The notes beneath the pieces are model-generated. The model saw only the letters and a program-made list of their open reading frames with translations, was not told the DNA's origin and did not search any database. Both the position numbers and the translations under genes were made by a program. This document shows, in pieces, positions 1-9,056 of a stretch of 43,402 nt of DNA. The first letter of the stretch is position 1, and each line of letters opens with the position of its first letter. Origin of the DNA: Candidatus Adlerbacteria bacterium (lineage in GTDB: Bacteria; Patescibacteriota; Minisyncoccia; Phycocordibacterales; SBAW01); NCBI GenBank assembly GCA_028286685.1, contig JAQBRA010000004.1:76898-120299 (forward strand). The letters run 5' to 3'.

Positions 1-760
1 CCACCTCCTTAAGCCGGCCGCTTTCATATGCCAAGCCGGAAAACAGCGTGATATTGGACTGATTGGACACCGCATCGGCCAAGGCGCCGGTTACCTTGGT
101 GTCGGCCTCGGAACGGGCGGCGCGCACCGGCTGGCGGATCTTTCCGATAAAGAGCTGCAGGCAAACGAATGCGATGCACCATAGTCCGAGTGCCAGCCCG
201 AGCCAGTGATTGCGCATGAACAGTACTAGCGTGGCGCCCACGACAAACAGGGCCGTAGGGAAAAACTGCAGCAGGATATTGTCGAGTATGGTCTCGAATG
301 CGCGGGTATAACGGCTGACCTTGTGGGTCAGCGAGCCCGCAAAGTTCGATACGAAGAAGTTGTGCGAGTGTCCCAGGAGATACCCGAAGGTGTTCTCATA
401 CAGCCGAGCCATGATGCCGGCCTGGAGATATACGTTGGCCTGGTCTTGTATGCGCTTGAGCGCCCGGTCAGCCACCCACAGTCCGGCAATAATCCATAGG
501 GTCGAGAGCAGCACCGCTACTGCGGCATCGCTCGGCTGCTCTACGGACAGCGTATTGAAAAATTGCCTCATAAACCAGGGCGCGGCCAGAGTCGTCGCCT
601 CCATGGCGATAGTGGCAAGCACTACCAGGCTCAGCAGAACGGGGCGCCTTTTTACAAAGGGCCAAAAGGCCGCAAGCACGGCCTTGGGCGGCGGCACTTT
701 TTTTACTTCTTTAGTTTCATGAGGATTGAGAGGCATTTTTACCAGTTTAACACCGCGCAT
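1..760 (-). CDS. ABC transporter permease/ATP-binding protein, N-terminal part (runs off window start)
   Basis: Minus-strand reading frame open to the window edge: ...PKAVLAAFWPFVKRRPVLLSLVVLATIAMEATTLAAPWFMRQFF...AGSLTHKVSRYTRAFETILDNILLQFFPTALFVVGATLVLF..., typical ABC exporter TM domain. Start at 760 or 736. Confidence 0.75.
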   Translation of the reverse strand, partial: MRGVKLVKMPLNPHETKEVKKVPPPKAVLAAFWPFVKRRPVLLSLVVLATIAMEATTLAAPWFMRQFFNTLSVEQPSDAAVAVLLSTLWIIAGLWVADRALKRIQDQANVYLQAGIMARLYENTFGYLLGHSHNFFVSNFAGSLTHKVSRYTRAFETILDNILLQFFPTALFVVGATLVLFMRNHWLGLALGLWCIAFVCLQLFIGKIRQPVRAARSEADTKVTGALADAVSNQSNITLFSGLAYESGRLKEV

Positions 761-761
761 C

Positions 762-796
762 AAAAAAGCCTCGTCATTTGGTTGACAAGGCTTTTT
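762..796 (-). terminator. Rho-independent terminator after dnaK
   Basis: Imperfect inverted repeat AAAAAGCCTcgTCA...TGAcaAGGCTTTTT. Confidence 0.6.
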
Positions 797-803
797 CTTA
801 AAC

Positions 804-2711
804 TTATTTCTGCTCTGGGTTGTCGGCTGGAGGCGTGTCGGTGGGCGGAGTCTGGGGATCCTGCGGGGCTGATTGTCCGCCCGGTTGCTCAGCAGCAGCC
901 TTCTGGATTGCTTCGTAGACTTTGGACATTTCCTTGGAGAGATCCTCAGTAGCGGCTTTTATGCCGGCAACGTCGTCGCTCCCCTTCTTGTTCTCTACTG
1001 CGGCAATCTTTTCGGTAATCGCAGTCGCCAACTCCATAGGGATCTTGTCCTTGTTGTCGTCGAGGGATTTCTTGGCGGCGTAGACCGACTGCTCGGCCAC
1101 GTTGCGCGCCTCGGCAAGCTCTACCTTGGCCTTGTCGGCTGCGGCATTAACCTCGGCGTCCTGGCGCATCTTCTCAATATCGGCGTCTGAAAGGCCCGAA
1201 GATCCTTCGATGCGGATAGATTGTTCTTTATTAGATGCCTTGTCCTTGGCCTTAACGGTCAGGATGCCGTTAGCGTCGACATCGAAGGTTACTTCGACCT
1301 GCGGCAAGCCGCGGGGTGCCGGCGGTATGCCGTCGAGCACGAAGCGGCCAAGCGACTTGTTGTCGGCAGCCATGGCGCGCTCGCCCTGGGTAATGTGGAT
1401 TTCTACCGAGGTCTGGTTGTCGGCTGCGGTCGAGAAGGTCTGGCTGCGGGAGGTCGGAATGGTGGTGTTGCGCTCGATGAGCTTGGTGGCGACGTTCCCC
1501 ATGGTCTCAATACCCAAAGAAAGCGGGATGACGTCCAACAGGAGGATGTCGCGCACTTCGCCGCCGAGGATGCCGCCCTGAATGGCTGCACCTATGGCCA
1601 CTACCTCGTCGGGGTTAACCGACATGTTGGGCTTTTTGCCGAAGAATGCCTCGACGGCTGCCTGGAGGGCCGGCATGCGGGTCTGTCCGCCGACGAGTAT
1701 TATTTCGTTGATATCGCCGTTCTTAAACGGGCTCGCCTCCATGGCGCGCTTGGAGATAGCAATGGCGCGTTCGATAAACTCGGCCGTAAGCTCCTCGAGC
1801 TTGGCGCGGGTCATCTTAACGAGGAGGTGGCGCGGTCCGGAGGCGTCGGAGGTAATGAACGGGATGTTGATCTCGGTCTCCATAGAAGTAGAGAGCTCGA
1901 TCTTGGCCTTCTCTGCAGCCTCGTCGAGGCGCTGGCGGGCCAGCGGGTCCTGGCGCACGTCGATGCCGGACTCTTTCTGGAATTCGGTTGCAAGCCAGTC
2001 GATGATCTTCTGGTCGATGTCCTTGCCGCCCAAGTGCGCGTCGCCGTCGGTCGAGCGGACCTCGATGGATCCCTCTTCTGCTCCGGCCATGACTACCTCC
2101 AAGACGGAGATGTCGAAGGTGCCGCCGCCGAAGTCGAACACGACGACTTTCTCATCCTTTTTCTTGTTAAAGCCGTAGGCGAGCGCGGCCGCGGTCGGCT
2201 CGTTGATGATGCGCTTGACCTCGAGGCCGGCGATCTTGCCTGCATCGCGGGTCGCGGCGCGCTGCGCGTCGTTAAAGTAGGCCGGAACGGTAATGACCGC
2301 CTCGGTAATAGGCTCGCCCAGGCGCTTTTCTGCATCTGCCTTGAGCTTGCTGAGGATCATGGCCGATACCTCTTCCGGGCGCATCCAGGCATCGCCCATC
2401 TTTACCTCGATGCCGCCGTTAGCCGACTTCTGCATCTCAAACGGCACGATAGCCTTGTCCTTCTGCACGTTCTCCTCCTCGAAGTTGTGCCCGATAAAGC
2501 GCTTGATCTGGTAGATCGTGTTTTTAGGATTGGTGACCGCTTGGCGGCGCGCTATGAGGCCCGCGAGGCGCTCGCCGGTCTTGGAGACGGCAACGACAGA
2601 AGGGGTCGTGCGCGCGCCCTCGCTGTTTTCAAGTATCTGGGGCTCGCCGCCGCGCATGACGGCCATGGCCGAGTTAGTGGTGCCGAGATCGATTCCTAGT
2701 ATTTTTCCCAT
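804..2711 (-). CDS. dnaK: Molecular chaperone DnaK (Hsp70)
   Basis: [19 protein letters not shown]..., [56 protein letters not shown]; start trimmed from the ORF-track 2750 to MGKILG. Confidence 0.98.
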   Translation of the reverse strand: MGKILGIDLGTTNSAMAVMRGGEPQILENSEGARTTPSVVAVSKTGERLAGLIARRQAVTNPKNTIYQIKRFIGHNFEEENVQKDKAIVPFEMQKSANGGIEVKMGDAWMRPEEVSAMILSKLKADAEKRLGEPITEAVITVPAYFNDAQRAATRDAGKIAGLEVKRIINEPTAAALAYGFNKKKDEKVVVFDFGGGTFDISVLEVVMAGAEEGSIEVRSTDGDAHLGGKDIDQKIIDWLATEFQKESGIDVRQDPLARQRLDEAAEKAKIELSTSMETEINIPFITSDASGPRHLLVKMTRAKLEELTAEFIERAIAISKRAMEASPFKNGDINEIILVGGQTRMPALQAAVEAFFGKKPNMSVNPDEVVAIGAAIQGGILGGEVRDILLLDVIPLSLGIETMGNVATKLIERNTTIPTSRSQTFSTAADNQTSVEIHITQGERAMAADNKSLGRFVLDGIPPAPRGLPQVEVTFDVDANGILTVKAKDKASNKEQSIRIEGSSGLSDADIEKMRQDAEVNAAADKAKVELAEARNVAEQSVYAAKKSLDDNKDKIPMELATAITEKIAAVENKKGSDDVAGIKAATEDLSKEMSKVYEAIQKAAAEQPGGQSAPQDPQTPPTDTPPADNPEQK

Positions 2712-2754
2712 ATATTTAGATTCTTTTTTATTGGTGATTATTTTTCGCAACTGC

Positions 2755-3234
2755 TCAAATAATCACCTGTGCGGGCCTGATAATTTTGTCTCCTGATTTA
2801 TATCCTGAACGCTCTACCGATACGACAACATGGTCTTCCGATTGTTTGGCGAGAGCTTCGTGCGTATGCGGATCGAACTCTTCTCCCTTTTTTCCGAACC
2901 GCTCTATGCCTAATTCCTTGAGCGAGCTTAGAAACTGCTTTTCTATCATCTTGAGCGTCGCAGAGTCCTCATGCTTGAGCGAGAGCTCCAGGGCGTCGAG
3001 TGCCGGAAGGAGCGACTCGATAAGGTCCGCCTTGATGCGCTCAGCTTTGTCTCCGTGCATCGAAACCTCTTCCCTCTTGTAGTTGGCGAAATCGGCGCGG
3101 GAGCGCTGCCAGCCCTCGAGATACTCCTGCTTTTCCTCGACTGCCTTTTTGAGTTTCTCGCGGAGCTTTTTTAGAGCACCTGGACCTTCTTCAGCCTCAT
3201 CTTCGGGGATAAATTCCTCTTCTGAATCATCCAT
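2755..3234 (-). CDS. grpE: Nucleotide exchange factor GrpE
   Basis: [19 protein letters not shown]... [11 protein letters not shown]; adjacent to dnaK. Confidence 0.93.
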   Translation of the reverse strand: MDDSEEEFIPEDEAEEGPGALKKLREKLKKAVEEKQEYLEGWQRSRADFANYKREEVSMHGDKAERIKADLIESLLPALDALELSLKHEDSATLKMIEKQFLSSLKELGIERFGKKGEEFDPHTHEALAKQSEDHVVVSVERSGYKSGDKIIRPAQVII

Positions 3235-3258
3235 AGTAGAGTTATTTTACACAAAAAA

Positions 3259-3284
3259 AAGCCTCCGTCAAATGACGGAGGCTT
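3259..3284 (-). terminator. Rho-independent terminator of the caspase-like gene
   Basis: AAGCCTCCGTC-aaat-GACGGAGGCTT hairpin with T run on minus strand. Confidence 0.8.
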
Positions 3285-3305
3285 GAGTTTTAACAGCTTG
3301 AACGC

Positions 3306-4835
3306 TCAGAACTTAGGCACGTACCGCGCCCAGGCTTCTCGCTTCAGGCAGCTCTTGTCCTGCTGCTGGTCATCGCGCTTGGCGGCGTAGGCCGCCTTTT
3401 CTTCGGCACTGGCCCGCTTGCCCATCATCCGATACGCGTAGCAGAGCCCCGAATGGGGCGCTACATACTTCGAATTCAGCTCAATGGCCTTTTCAAACCA
3501 AGAGACTGCCTTTTCGAAGTCCTGCCCTTCTCCGCGGAGGTTGTAAGCCTCGCCAAGGAAGTAGGCATTGAACGCCGAGGTTGGATCAAGGGCCGCAGCG
3601 TTTTGCAGGTCCTTGACCGCGTTGTCCAAGATCCGGTTAGTGGACCGCCTAGTCACCTTAAGAAGCCTGTAGGTAGCCATGATCATGTTGCCGCGATGGC
3701 GATACGAGGTTGGATACGTGCCCTCAAGCTTGATGGCCGTATCCAAGTCGTTAAAGCCGGCACGGTACATGCTCAGAGCCTTATCGGAGTCTTTGGTATT
3801 ATTTCCGTCTTGTAGCCAAGAGAAGCCGCGATAGCTGAACATGATCGCGGTTTTCTGCCCGGCAGTTTCGATGCCCTGGGTCAGGATCTGGCGTCCCATG
3901 GCATAGTCTAGCTTCTGGAACTCCCGGTTTGCATCTTGAATATAGTCGAGCATGACCGGCACTGGTCCCGTAAGGCTTACAGGATACGGCGCTGGAACAA
4001 CCGGCAGCGGGGCCGCCGCAGGCATAACGCTTGCTACAGCAGGAGTTGCCGGAGTATTGACCACGTTCGCAAGCGGCGGCGTGAAGTAGAATGATCCGTC
4101 GATTGCGGATGCTGCCATCCAAGGTTGCTGTTCGCCTTTCGTTTTTCTCACCACCTCAAGCGCCGCTTCGTTTATAACCCTGAAGGGGTCGCGACCAGGC
4201 TGTCTTAGCGACTTAAGCAGGGCTTCGGTGTAGGGGCTGTTGCCTCCCGCCTGTCCGTCGTCCGCCAGGGTGCCAGGCTGGCTCGCAAAGCTAATAAGCG
4301 TCCCTGTCGGCGCCGGCATTTCCGCCAACCCGCTGCTTCCGAAGGATTTCTTGTTGTTGAAGGGATTATTACGGCACGCATCAAGCAAAAAGAATTTCAA
4401 TGACGACCGTGACTCGGTCGCCGTATCCATTATCATGCTTGCGTTTATGTAATGAGTCCGAAAGTTGCTTGTGGTGAGCGGCGGAGCATCAGATGGCACG
4501 AGGTAGTTTGTGCCGTTGATCTGGAGGCCGTGCCCCGAATAATAAAAGAGCGCAACTTGCGCGCCTTGGGCCAGGTCTCCGAACTTGCTTACTGCGTCGT
4601 CGAATTGGCTTTTGCTCTGATTGAGCAATGCCTGCCCCTTCACGAGCGTAAAGCCCATGTCGGTAAGAAGTTTTGCCATTGCGCGGGCATCATTTCCCGG
4701 ATTACTCAGATTGCCCGTGTGGGTGTACTCGGAGTTGCCGATGATCAGCGCGACGCGCTTGTCGGCCGCCAACGCGAGGTTGGACATGAAGACTAGCGCG
4801 ATAAGTGGCAGAAACACACGACCTATTAACGACAT
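3306..4835 (-). CDS. Secreted caspase-like (peptidase C14 family) protein with C-terminal TPR-like region
   Basis: N-terminal signal peptide (MSLIGRVFLPLIALVFMSNLALAA), KRVALIIGNSEYTHTGNLSNPGNDARAMAKLL, catalytic His motif ALFYYSGHG, catalytic Cys motif FFLLDACRNNPF; TPR-like helices after ~300 aa. Confidence 0.88.
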   Translation of the reverse strand: MSLIGRVFLPLIALVFMSNLALAADKRVALIIGNSEYTHTGNLSNPGNDARAMAKLLTDMGFTLVKGQALLNQSKSQFDDAVSKFGDLAQGAQVALFYYSGHGLQINGTNYLVPSDAPPLTTSNFRTHYINASMIMDTATESRSSLKFFLLDACRNNPFNNKKSFGSSGLAEMPAPTGTLISFASQPGTLADDGQAGGNSPYTEALLKSLRQPGRDPFRVINEAALEVVRKTKGEQQPWMAASAIDGSFYFTPPLANVVNTPATPAVASVMPAAAPLPVVPAPYPVSLTGPVPVMLDYIQDANREFQKLDYAMGRQILTQGIETAGQKTAIMFSYRGFSWLQDGNNTKDSDKALSMYRAGFNDLDTAIKLEGTYPTSYRHRGNMIMATYRLLKVTRRSTNRILDNAVKDLQNAAALDPTSAFNAYFLGEAYNLRGEGQDFEKAVSWFEKAIELNSKYVAPHSGLCYAYRMMGKRASAEEKAAYAAKRDDQQQDKSCLKREAWARYVPKF

Positions 4836-4923
4836 GACGACTCTCCCCTTGTGCTTGGTTCCTATATTTAAAACAACTATCCGTACCTAATATGCGTATA
4901 AACACGCAATAAGTCAATAAAGA

Positions 4924-4951
4924 AAAACACCGCCCTGTTGGCGGTGTTTTT
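4924..4951 (-). terminator. Terminator at end of ribosomal protein operon (bidirectional shape)
   Basis: AAACACCGCC-ctgtt-GGCGGTGTTT flanked by A and T runs. Confidence 0.75.
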
Positions 4952-4957
4952 AAAAAG

Positions 4958-5377
4958 TTAGCGTTTGCTCCACTGCTTGCGCTTGCGGGCTTTGACGAAG
5001 CCGGCTTTGCGGCGCTCCTTGGCGCGCGGGTCGCGCTTGAGGAAGCCCTCCTTCTTGAGGACGCCGCGGGTATCAGGCTCGTGCTCGATGAGCGCGCGGG
5101 AAATTGCGTGGCGCACTGCGGTTGCCTGGCCGGCAATGCCGCCGCCGCGAACGATAACCGTTACGGTGAACTGCGTCGGAAGCGCAAGTTTCAGAAATGC
5201 CTCGACTGCGGTCGTGCGCAAAGTGTCGGTCTTGAAATAGTCGTTGGCGTCCTTGCCGTTGATGACGACGCTCATGCGCGTGCTCGGGGTGAGGCGCGCG
5301 CGGGCAATAGCCTCCTTGCGGCGGCCTACGGCCTCGATGTAGCGGTCCTCTTTCTTGATAGTAGTAGCGGTAGCCAT
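4958..5377 (-). CDS. rpsI: 30S ribosomal protein S9
   Basis: YIEAVGRRKEAIARARLTP..., ending KARKRKQWSKR. Confidence 0.97.
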   Translation of the reverse strand: MATATTIKKEDRYIEAVGRRKEAIARARLTPSTRMSVVINGKDANDYFKTDTLRTTAVEAFLKLALPTQFTVTVIVRGGGIAGQATAVRHAISRALIEHEPDTRGVLKKEGFLKRDPRAKERRKAGFVKARKRKQWSKR

Positions 5378-5378
5378 A

Positions 5379-5720
5379 TTAGTTTTCGATAGTCAGGAGC
5401 TTGATCCGGCGCATCTGGAGCTTGTTCTTGGGGAGCATGCCGAGTATCGCGCGGCGCAGGGCCTCCTTGTGTCCCCTGCGCGAGGTGAGCATAGCATAAG
5501 ACTCCTTCTTCTGCCCGCCCGGGTAGCCCGAGTAGCGGACATACTGCTTGGCGCGCTCCTTGTCGCCGGTGACCTTGAGCTTCTCCACGTTGGTGACTTT
5601 GACCTCGACCGAGGAAACCACGTTCTTGGCAAAGTCCGCCGCGTGCTTGCCGAGCAGCGCCTTAGCCGCAGCCGAGGCTACGCGTCCGAGAGTCTTGTCC
5701 TGTGCATCGATAGTAATCAT
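5379..5720 (-). CDS. rplM: 50S ribosomal protein L13
   Basis: IDAQDKTLGRVASAAAKALLGK..., VRYSGYPGGQKKES, AILGMLPKNKL. Confidence 0.95.
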   Translation of the reverse strand: MITIDAQDKTLGRVASAAAKALLGKHAADFAKNVVSSVEVKVTNVEKLKVTGDKERAKQYVRYSGYPGGQKKESYAMLTSRRGHKEALRRAILGMLPKNKLQMRRIKLLTIEN

Positions 5721-5728
5721 AAAAGTAT

Positions 5729-6076
5729 TTATACGAACTCAATTACGGCCATCTTGGCGGCGTCGCCCTTGCGCGGGCCCATCTTGGTAATGCGCAGGTA
5801 GCCGCCGGAGCGCTCGGTGTAGCCGGATGCGATCTTGATGAGCTTGGTTGCGGTTGTCGCAGCGCCGAGGCTCACGATAAGCAGGCGGCGGTTAGCGAGG
5901 GTCGGGGTCTTGCCCTTGGTGACCATCTTCTCAACCAGCGGGCGGATCTCCTTGGCCTTGGCCTCGGTGGTCTTTATCTTGCCCTTAATGACGAGGCTGC
6001 GCGCAAGCGACTTGAGCAAGGCAGCACGCTGGCCAGTCTCGCGTCCGAATTTTCTGTTGGTATTGCCGTGGCGCAT
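5729..6076 (-). CDS. rplQ: 50S ribosomal protein L17
   Basis: MRHGNTNRKFGRETGQRAALLKSLARSLVIKGKIKTTEAKAKEIRPLVEKMVT. Confidence 0.97.
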   Translation of the reverse strand: MRHGNTNRKFGRETGQRAALLKSLARSLVIKGKIKTTEAKAKEIRPLVEKMVTKGKTPTLANRRLLIVSLGAATTATKLIKIASGYTERSGGYLRITKMGPRKGDAAKMAVIEFV

Positions 6077-6085
6077 ATAGGTATA

Positions 6086-7042
6086 TTACTTGAGCACGAT
6101 GCCGAAATTGGCGAGCGCGCGCTTGATCTCCTGGATCGACTTAGGTCCAAGGCCCTCCACCTCCATGAGGTCCTGCTCCTTCTTGCGGGCGAGGCCTCCA
6201 ACGGTGCGGATGTTGGCGGTCTGCAAGGAGGAAATGGTGCGGGAGCTGAGCTCGAGGTCCTCTACCCGGGTCTTCATGGCCTCGGACGCGTCCAGGGCCG
6301 AAGAAGACGGGGATGCGGCAGAGCCCGTGTCGCTTACCTGCTCGATCTCCTCCTCGCGGAAGCCGACAATCGACTTGAGCTGGGTGATCATGATCTCGAT
6401 AGACTGCTCGAGCGCCTCGCGCGGGGAAAGGGTGCCGTCGGTCTCGATAGAGATGCGCAGGCGGTTAAAGTCGGTGCGGTCGCCGACGCGCATGTTCTCT
6501 ACCTCGTAGTTAACGCGGCGAACCGGGGAAAAGATTGCATCGACGGAGATCTCCCCTATCTCGACGCGGTCCTTCTTGAGCGCCTCGCGCGGGACATAGC
6601 CCAGGCCGCGCTCGATAGTAAAGGTCATCTCGATGCCCTGCTTGCCGGTAAGCTCGCAGATGTAGGAGTTGGGGTTAAGGAGGCGAACCTGGCCCGGGAG
6701 TTTGAGGTCCTCGCCGGTTACGCGCTTGGGGCCCTTTACGGAAAGGGTTACGGTCTGCGCCTCGCCGGTCAATACCTCGAAGCGGAGCTTCTTGAGGTTC
6801 AAGAGGATAGTAACGACATCCTCGCGGACGCCATCCATAGTAGAAAACTCGTGCTCGACGCCCTCGATCTTAACGGAGGTTACCGCCGCGCCCGGAAGCG
6901 AGGAGAGGACAATGCGGCGCAGGCTGTTGCCCAGCGTATGGCCGTAGCCCGGATAGAGCCCGTCTATCTCGTAGGTACCCTCCTGCTCCGCCTCTTTGAC
7001 GACGCGGGGCTTGCTCGGCAGTGTTATAGAATATTCCATCAT
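6086..7042 (-). CDS. rpoA: DNA-directed RNA polymerase subunit alpha
   Basis: GTYEIDGLYPGYGHTLGNSLRRIVLSSLPGAAVTSVKIEGVEHEFSTMDGVREDV...; C-terminal LGPKSIQEIKRALANFGIVLK. Start at 7042 or 7039, not the ORF-track 7207. Confidence 0.97.
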   Translation of the reverse strand: MMEYSITLPSKPRVVKEAEQEGTYEIDGLYPGYGHTLGNSLRRIVLSSLPGAAVTSVKIEGVEHEFSTMDGVREDVVTILLNLKKLRFEVLTGEAQTVTLSVKGPKRVTGEDLKLPGQVRLLNPNSYICELTGKQGIEMTFTIERGLGYVPREALKKDRVEIGEISVDAIFSPVRRVNYEVENMRVGDRTDFNRLRISIETDGTLSPREALEQSIEIMITQLKSIVGFREEEIEQVSDTGSAASPSSSALDASEAMKTRVEDLELSSRTISSLQTANIRTVGGLARKKEQDLMEVEGLGPKSIQEIKRALANFGIVLK

Positions 7043-7092
7043 AAACTCAATCGTTGAATATAATTTTAATAATGTTTTGAACCTAAAATAAT

Positions 7093-7704
7093 TTAGCGGC
7101 TGTAGAACTGAATGATGGTAGCCGCATTGAACGGTGCCTCCGTCTCGCCTACCGACGGCACGGCAGCAATCTTCGCTGCAAAGCCCTGATCCTCGAACCC
7201 GATCCATGCCGGCGCCTTGGTCTCGGCCATGACGTCTGCGCGGTTGGCAAACAATGCCGAGCCGCGGGACTCCTGGCGGATAGAGACGACGTCGCCGAGC
7301 TCCGCCTTGTAGGACGGCACGTTGAGGCGGCGGCCGTTTACCATGACATGGCCGTGGGACACGAGCTGGCGGGCGGCGCGGCGGGTCTTAACGAAGCCGG
7401 CGCGGTAGATGACGTTGTCGAGGCGCGCCTCGAGGCGGTTGAGCAAGAGGCCGGCTGCGGCGCCCTTCGACTCCATGGCCTCATGCACGTAGCGGCTGAA
7501 CTGGCTCTCGGAAAGGCCGTACGTAAAGCGGGCCTTCTGCTTCTCGAGGAGCTGCACGCCGAAGTCGGTGCCGCCGCCGCGCTTGGGGCGGCTGGTCTTG
7601 CGCGGGGCGCGGGCCTCGGCAAGCTGGAACTTCTGCGTCTGGCACTTCTCAAAGACAGAGGAGCCGAGGCGCTTGCAGATTTTGTATTTGGGTCCGATTA
7701 TCAT
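7093..7704 (-). CDS. rpsD: 30S ribosomal protein S4
   Basis: MIIGPKYKICKRLGSSVF..., RLEARLDNVIYRAGFVKTRRAARQLVSHGHVMVNGRRLNVPSY. Confidence 0.97.
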   Translation of the reverse strand: MIIGPKYKICKRLGSSVFEKCQTQKFQLAEARAPRKTSRPKRGGGTDFGVQLLEKQKARFTYGLSESQFSRYVHEAMESKGAAAGLLLNRLEARLDNVIYRAGFVKTRRAARQLVSHGHVMVNGRRLNVPSYKAELGDVVSIRQESRGSALFANRADVMAETKAPAWIGFEDQGFAAKIAAVPSVGETEAPFNAATIIQFYSR

Positions 7705-7713
7705 ATAGAAAAA

Positions 7714-8142
7714 TTATACGCGGCGAGCCTTGCGGGGGCGCGGGCCGTTGTGCGGCACCGGGGTAACGTCCTTGATGGCGTTGATCTGGATGCCCTTGGT
7801 TGCGAAGGCGCGGATAGCGCTCTCGCGGCCGGAGCCCACGCCCTTAACGACGACGCCCACCTCCTTAAGGCCCATGGTGAGGCCGCGCTCGCCGATGAGC
7901 TCGCCTACCTTGGCTGCTGCAAACGGCGTGCCCTTCTTTGCGCCCGCAAAGCCCAGGGAACCGGAGGAGGACCAGGTAACGACATTGCCCAGGGCATCGG
8001 CCAGGGACAGCTTGGTGTTGTTGTAGGTAGCCTCGACGAACAGCGTGCCGGAGTCGAGCCGGCGCTTGGACGCGCGGGAAGAGCTTGCCGAGCCTGAGCC
8101 GGACGAATCCCCTCCCTTTTTAACTATTCGTTTCTTTCCCAT
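7714..8142 (-). CDS. rpsK: 30S ribosomal protein S11
   Basis: FVEATYNNTKLSLADALGNVVTWSSSGSLGFAGAKKGTPFAA...; DVTPVPHNGPRPRKARRV. Confidence 0.97.
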   Translation of the reverse strand: MGKKRIVKKGGDSSGSGSASSSRASKRRLDSGTLFVEATYNNTKLSLADALGNVVTWSSSGSLGFAGAKKGTPFAAAKVGELIGERGLTMGLKEVGVVVKGVGSGRESAIRAFATKGIQINAIKDVTPVPHNGPRPRKARRV

Positions 8143-8151
8143 ATATCTTAA

Positions 8152-8529
8152 TTAGGTTTTGCTCTCCTTACGGCGGCCCGAGCCCATGGTGCGGCGCACG
8201 TTGCCGCGGACGGTGCGGGAGTTGGTCTTGGTGCGCTGGCCGCGAAGCGGGAGGTTCTTGCTGTGGCGGCTGCCGCGGTAGGAACCGATGTCCTTGAGGC
8301 GCTTGATGTTGCCGGTTACCTCGCGCTTGAGGTCTCCCTCGAGCTTCATGGTCTCGAGCTCCTTGCGGATGGCGTTTTCCTCGTCGGCAGTAAGGTCGTC
8401 AGCACGCTTGGTTACATCGATCTTGGCGGAAGCACAGATCGCCTTGGCGCGGGAAAGCCCGATGCCGTAGAGCGCCGTAAGGGCGTACGGTACCTGCTTG
8501 TTGGGGATAGTAATGCCTGAGATTCTCAT
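8152..8529 (-). CDS. rpsM: 30S ribosomal protein S13
   Basis: MRISGITIPNKQVPYALTALYGIGLSRAKAIC...; YRGSRHSKNLPLRGQRTKTNSRTVRG. Confidence 0.97.
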   Translation of the reverse strand: MRISGITIPNKQVPYALTALYGIGLSRAKAICASAKIDVTKRADDLTADEENAIRKELETMKLEGDLKREVTGNIKRLKDIGSYRGSRHSKNLPLRGQRTKTNSRTVRGNVRRTMGSGRRKESKT

Positions 8530-8548
8530 GGTTGATTATTTAAACGTC

Positions 8549-8662
8549 TTAGCCCTGGCGCTGCTTGTGGCGGGGGTTAGAGCATACCACATACAAATTG
8601 CCGCCCCTCTTGAGCATTTTGCAGTTCGCGCAGCGTACGTGTATGGATGACTTTACTTTCAT
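8549..8662 (-). CDS. rpmJ: 50S ribosomal protein L36 (37 aa, not in the ORF track)
   Basis: Manual translation: [37 protein letters not shown], with C..C...C....H pattern; sits between infA and rpsM. Confidence 0.95.
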   Translation of the reverse strand: MKVKSSIHVRCANCKMLKRGGNLYVVCSNPRHKQRQG

Positions 8663-8670
8663 GCTGTTTC

Positions 8671-8880
8671 TTAGAGTCTGCGGGTGATGCGCGCTTTGCC
8701 GCCGTACGGCTCAAGCTTGACCAGAACCTTGTCGCCCACCAGCACCTTAATGCGATGGAGCCTCATTTTGCCGGCTAAGTAGCACAGAACTTGCTCCCCT
8801 GATTGGAGAGTGACCCGGAACAGCGTATTAGGCAGCGCCTCGTCAACGACGCCCGGTATGTCTGGTGTCTGATCCTGCAT
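8671..8880 (-). CDS. infA: Translation initiation factor IF-1
   Basis: [55 protein letters not shown]. Confidence 0.95.
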   Translation of the reverse strand: MQDQTPDIPGVVDEALPNTLFRVTLQSGEQVLCYLAGKMRLHRIKVLVGDKVLVKLEPYGGKARITRRL

Positions 8881-8896
8881 TAAACTCGACCTCTAG

Positions 8897-8925
8897 ATAC
8901 TAAACCAGGCGGGGCCGGAAGTCAA
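8897..8925 (-). promoter_or_regulatory. Candidate promoter of the infA-rpmJ-rps-rpoA operon
   Basis: Minus strand TTGACT-17 bp-TAGTAT about 17 bp upstream of infA, implying a very short 5' UTR. Confidence 0.5.
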
Positions 8926-8974
8926 TAAATAAGGCCTGAAGATAAGGGGAAAGCGGCTTTTTGCCCCACCCTAC

Positions 8975-9004
8975 TTGACAAATAGTGTATTTAGGGTGTA
9001 TAAT
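8975..9004 (+). promoter_or_regulatory. Near-consensus sigma-70-type promoter facing +
   Basis: TTGACA-18 bp-TATAAT; no + gene follows, only the hairpin at 9023-9051. Confidence 0.55.
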
Positions 9005-9022
9005 ATAGAGATAAGGGTATCA

Positions 9023-9051
9023 AAAAAGCGCTCCGGTCTGGAGCGCTTTTT
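9023..9051. terminator. Bidirectional rho-independent terminator
   Basis: AAAAAGCGCTCC-ggtct-GGAGCGCTTTTT. Confidence 0.8.
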
Positions 9052-9056
9052 ATATG

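Noticed and set aside
1221-2699. 492-aa + strand ORF
   Set aside because: Antisense to the clear dnaK gene; arises from codon bias; translation lacks recognisable domains.
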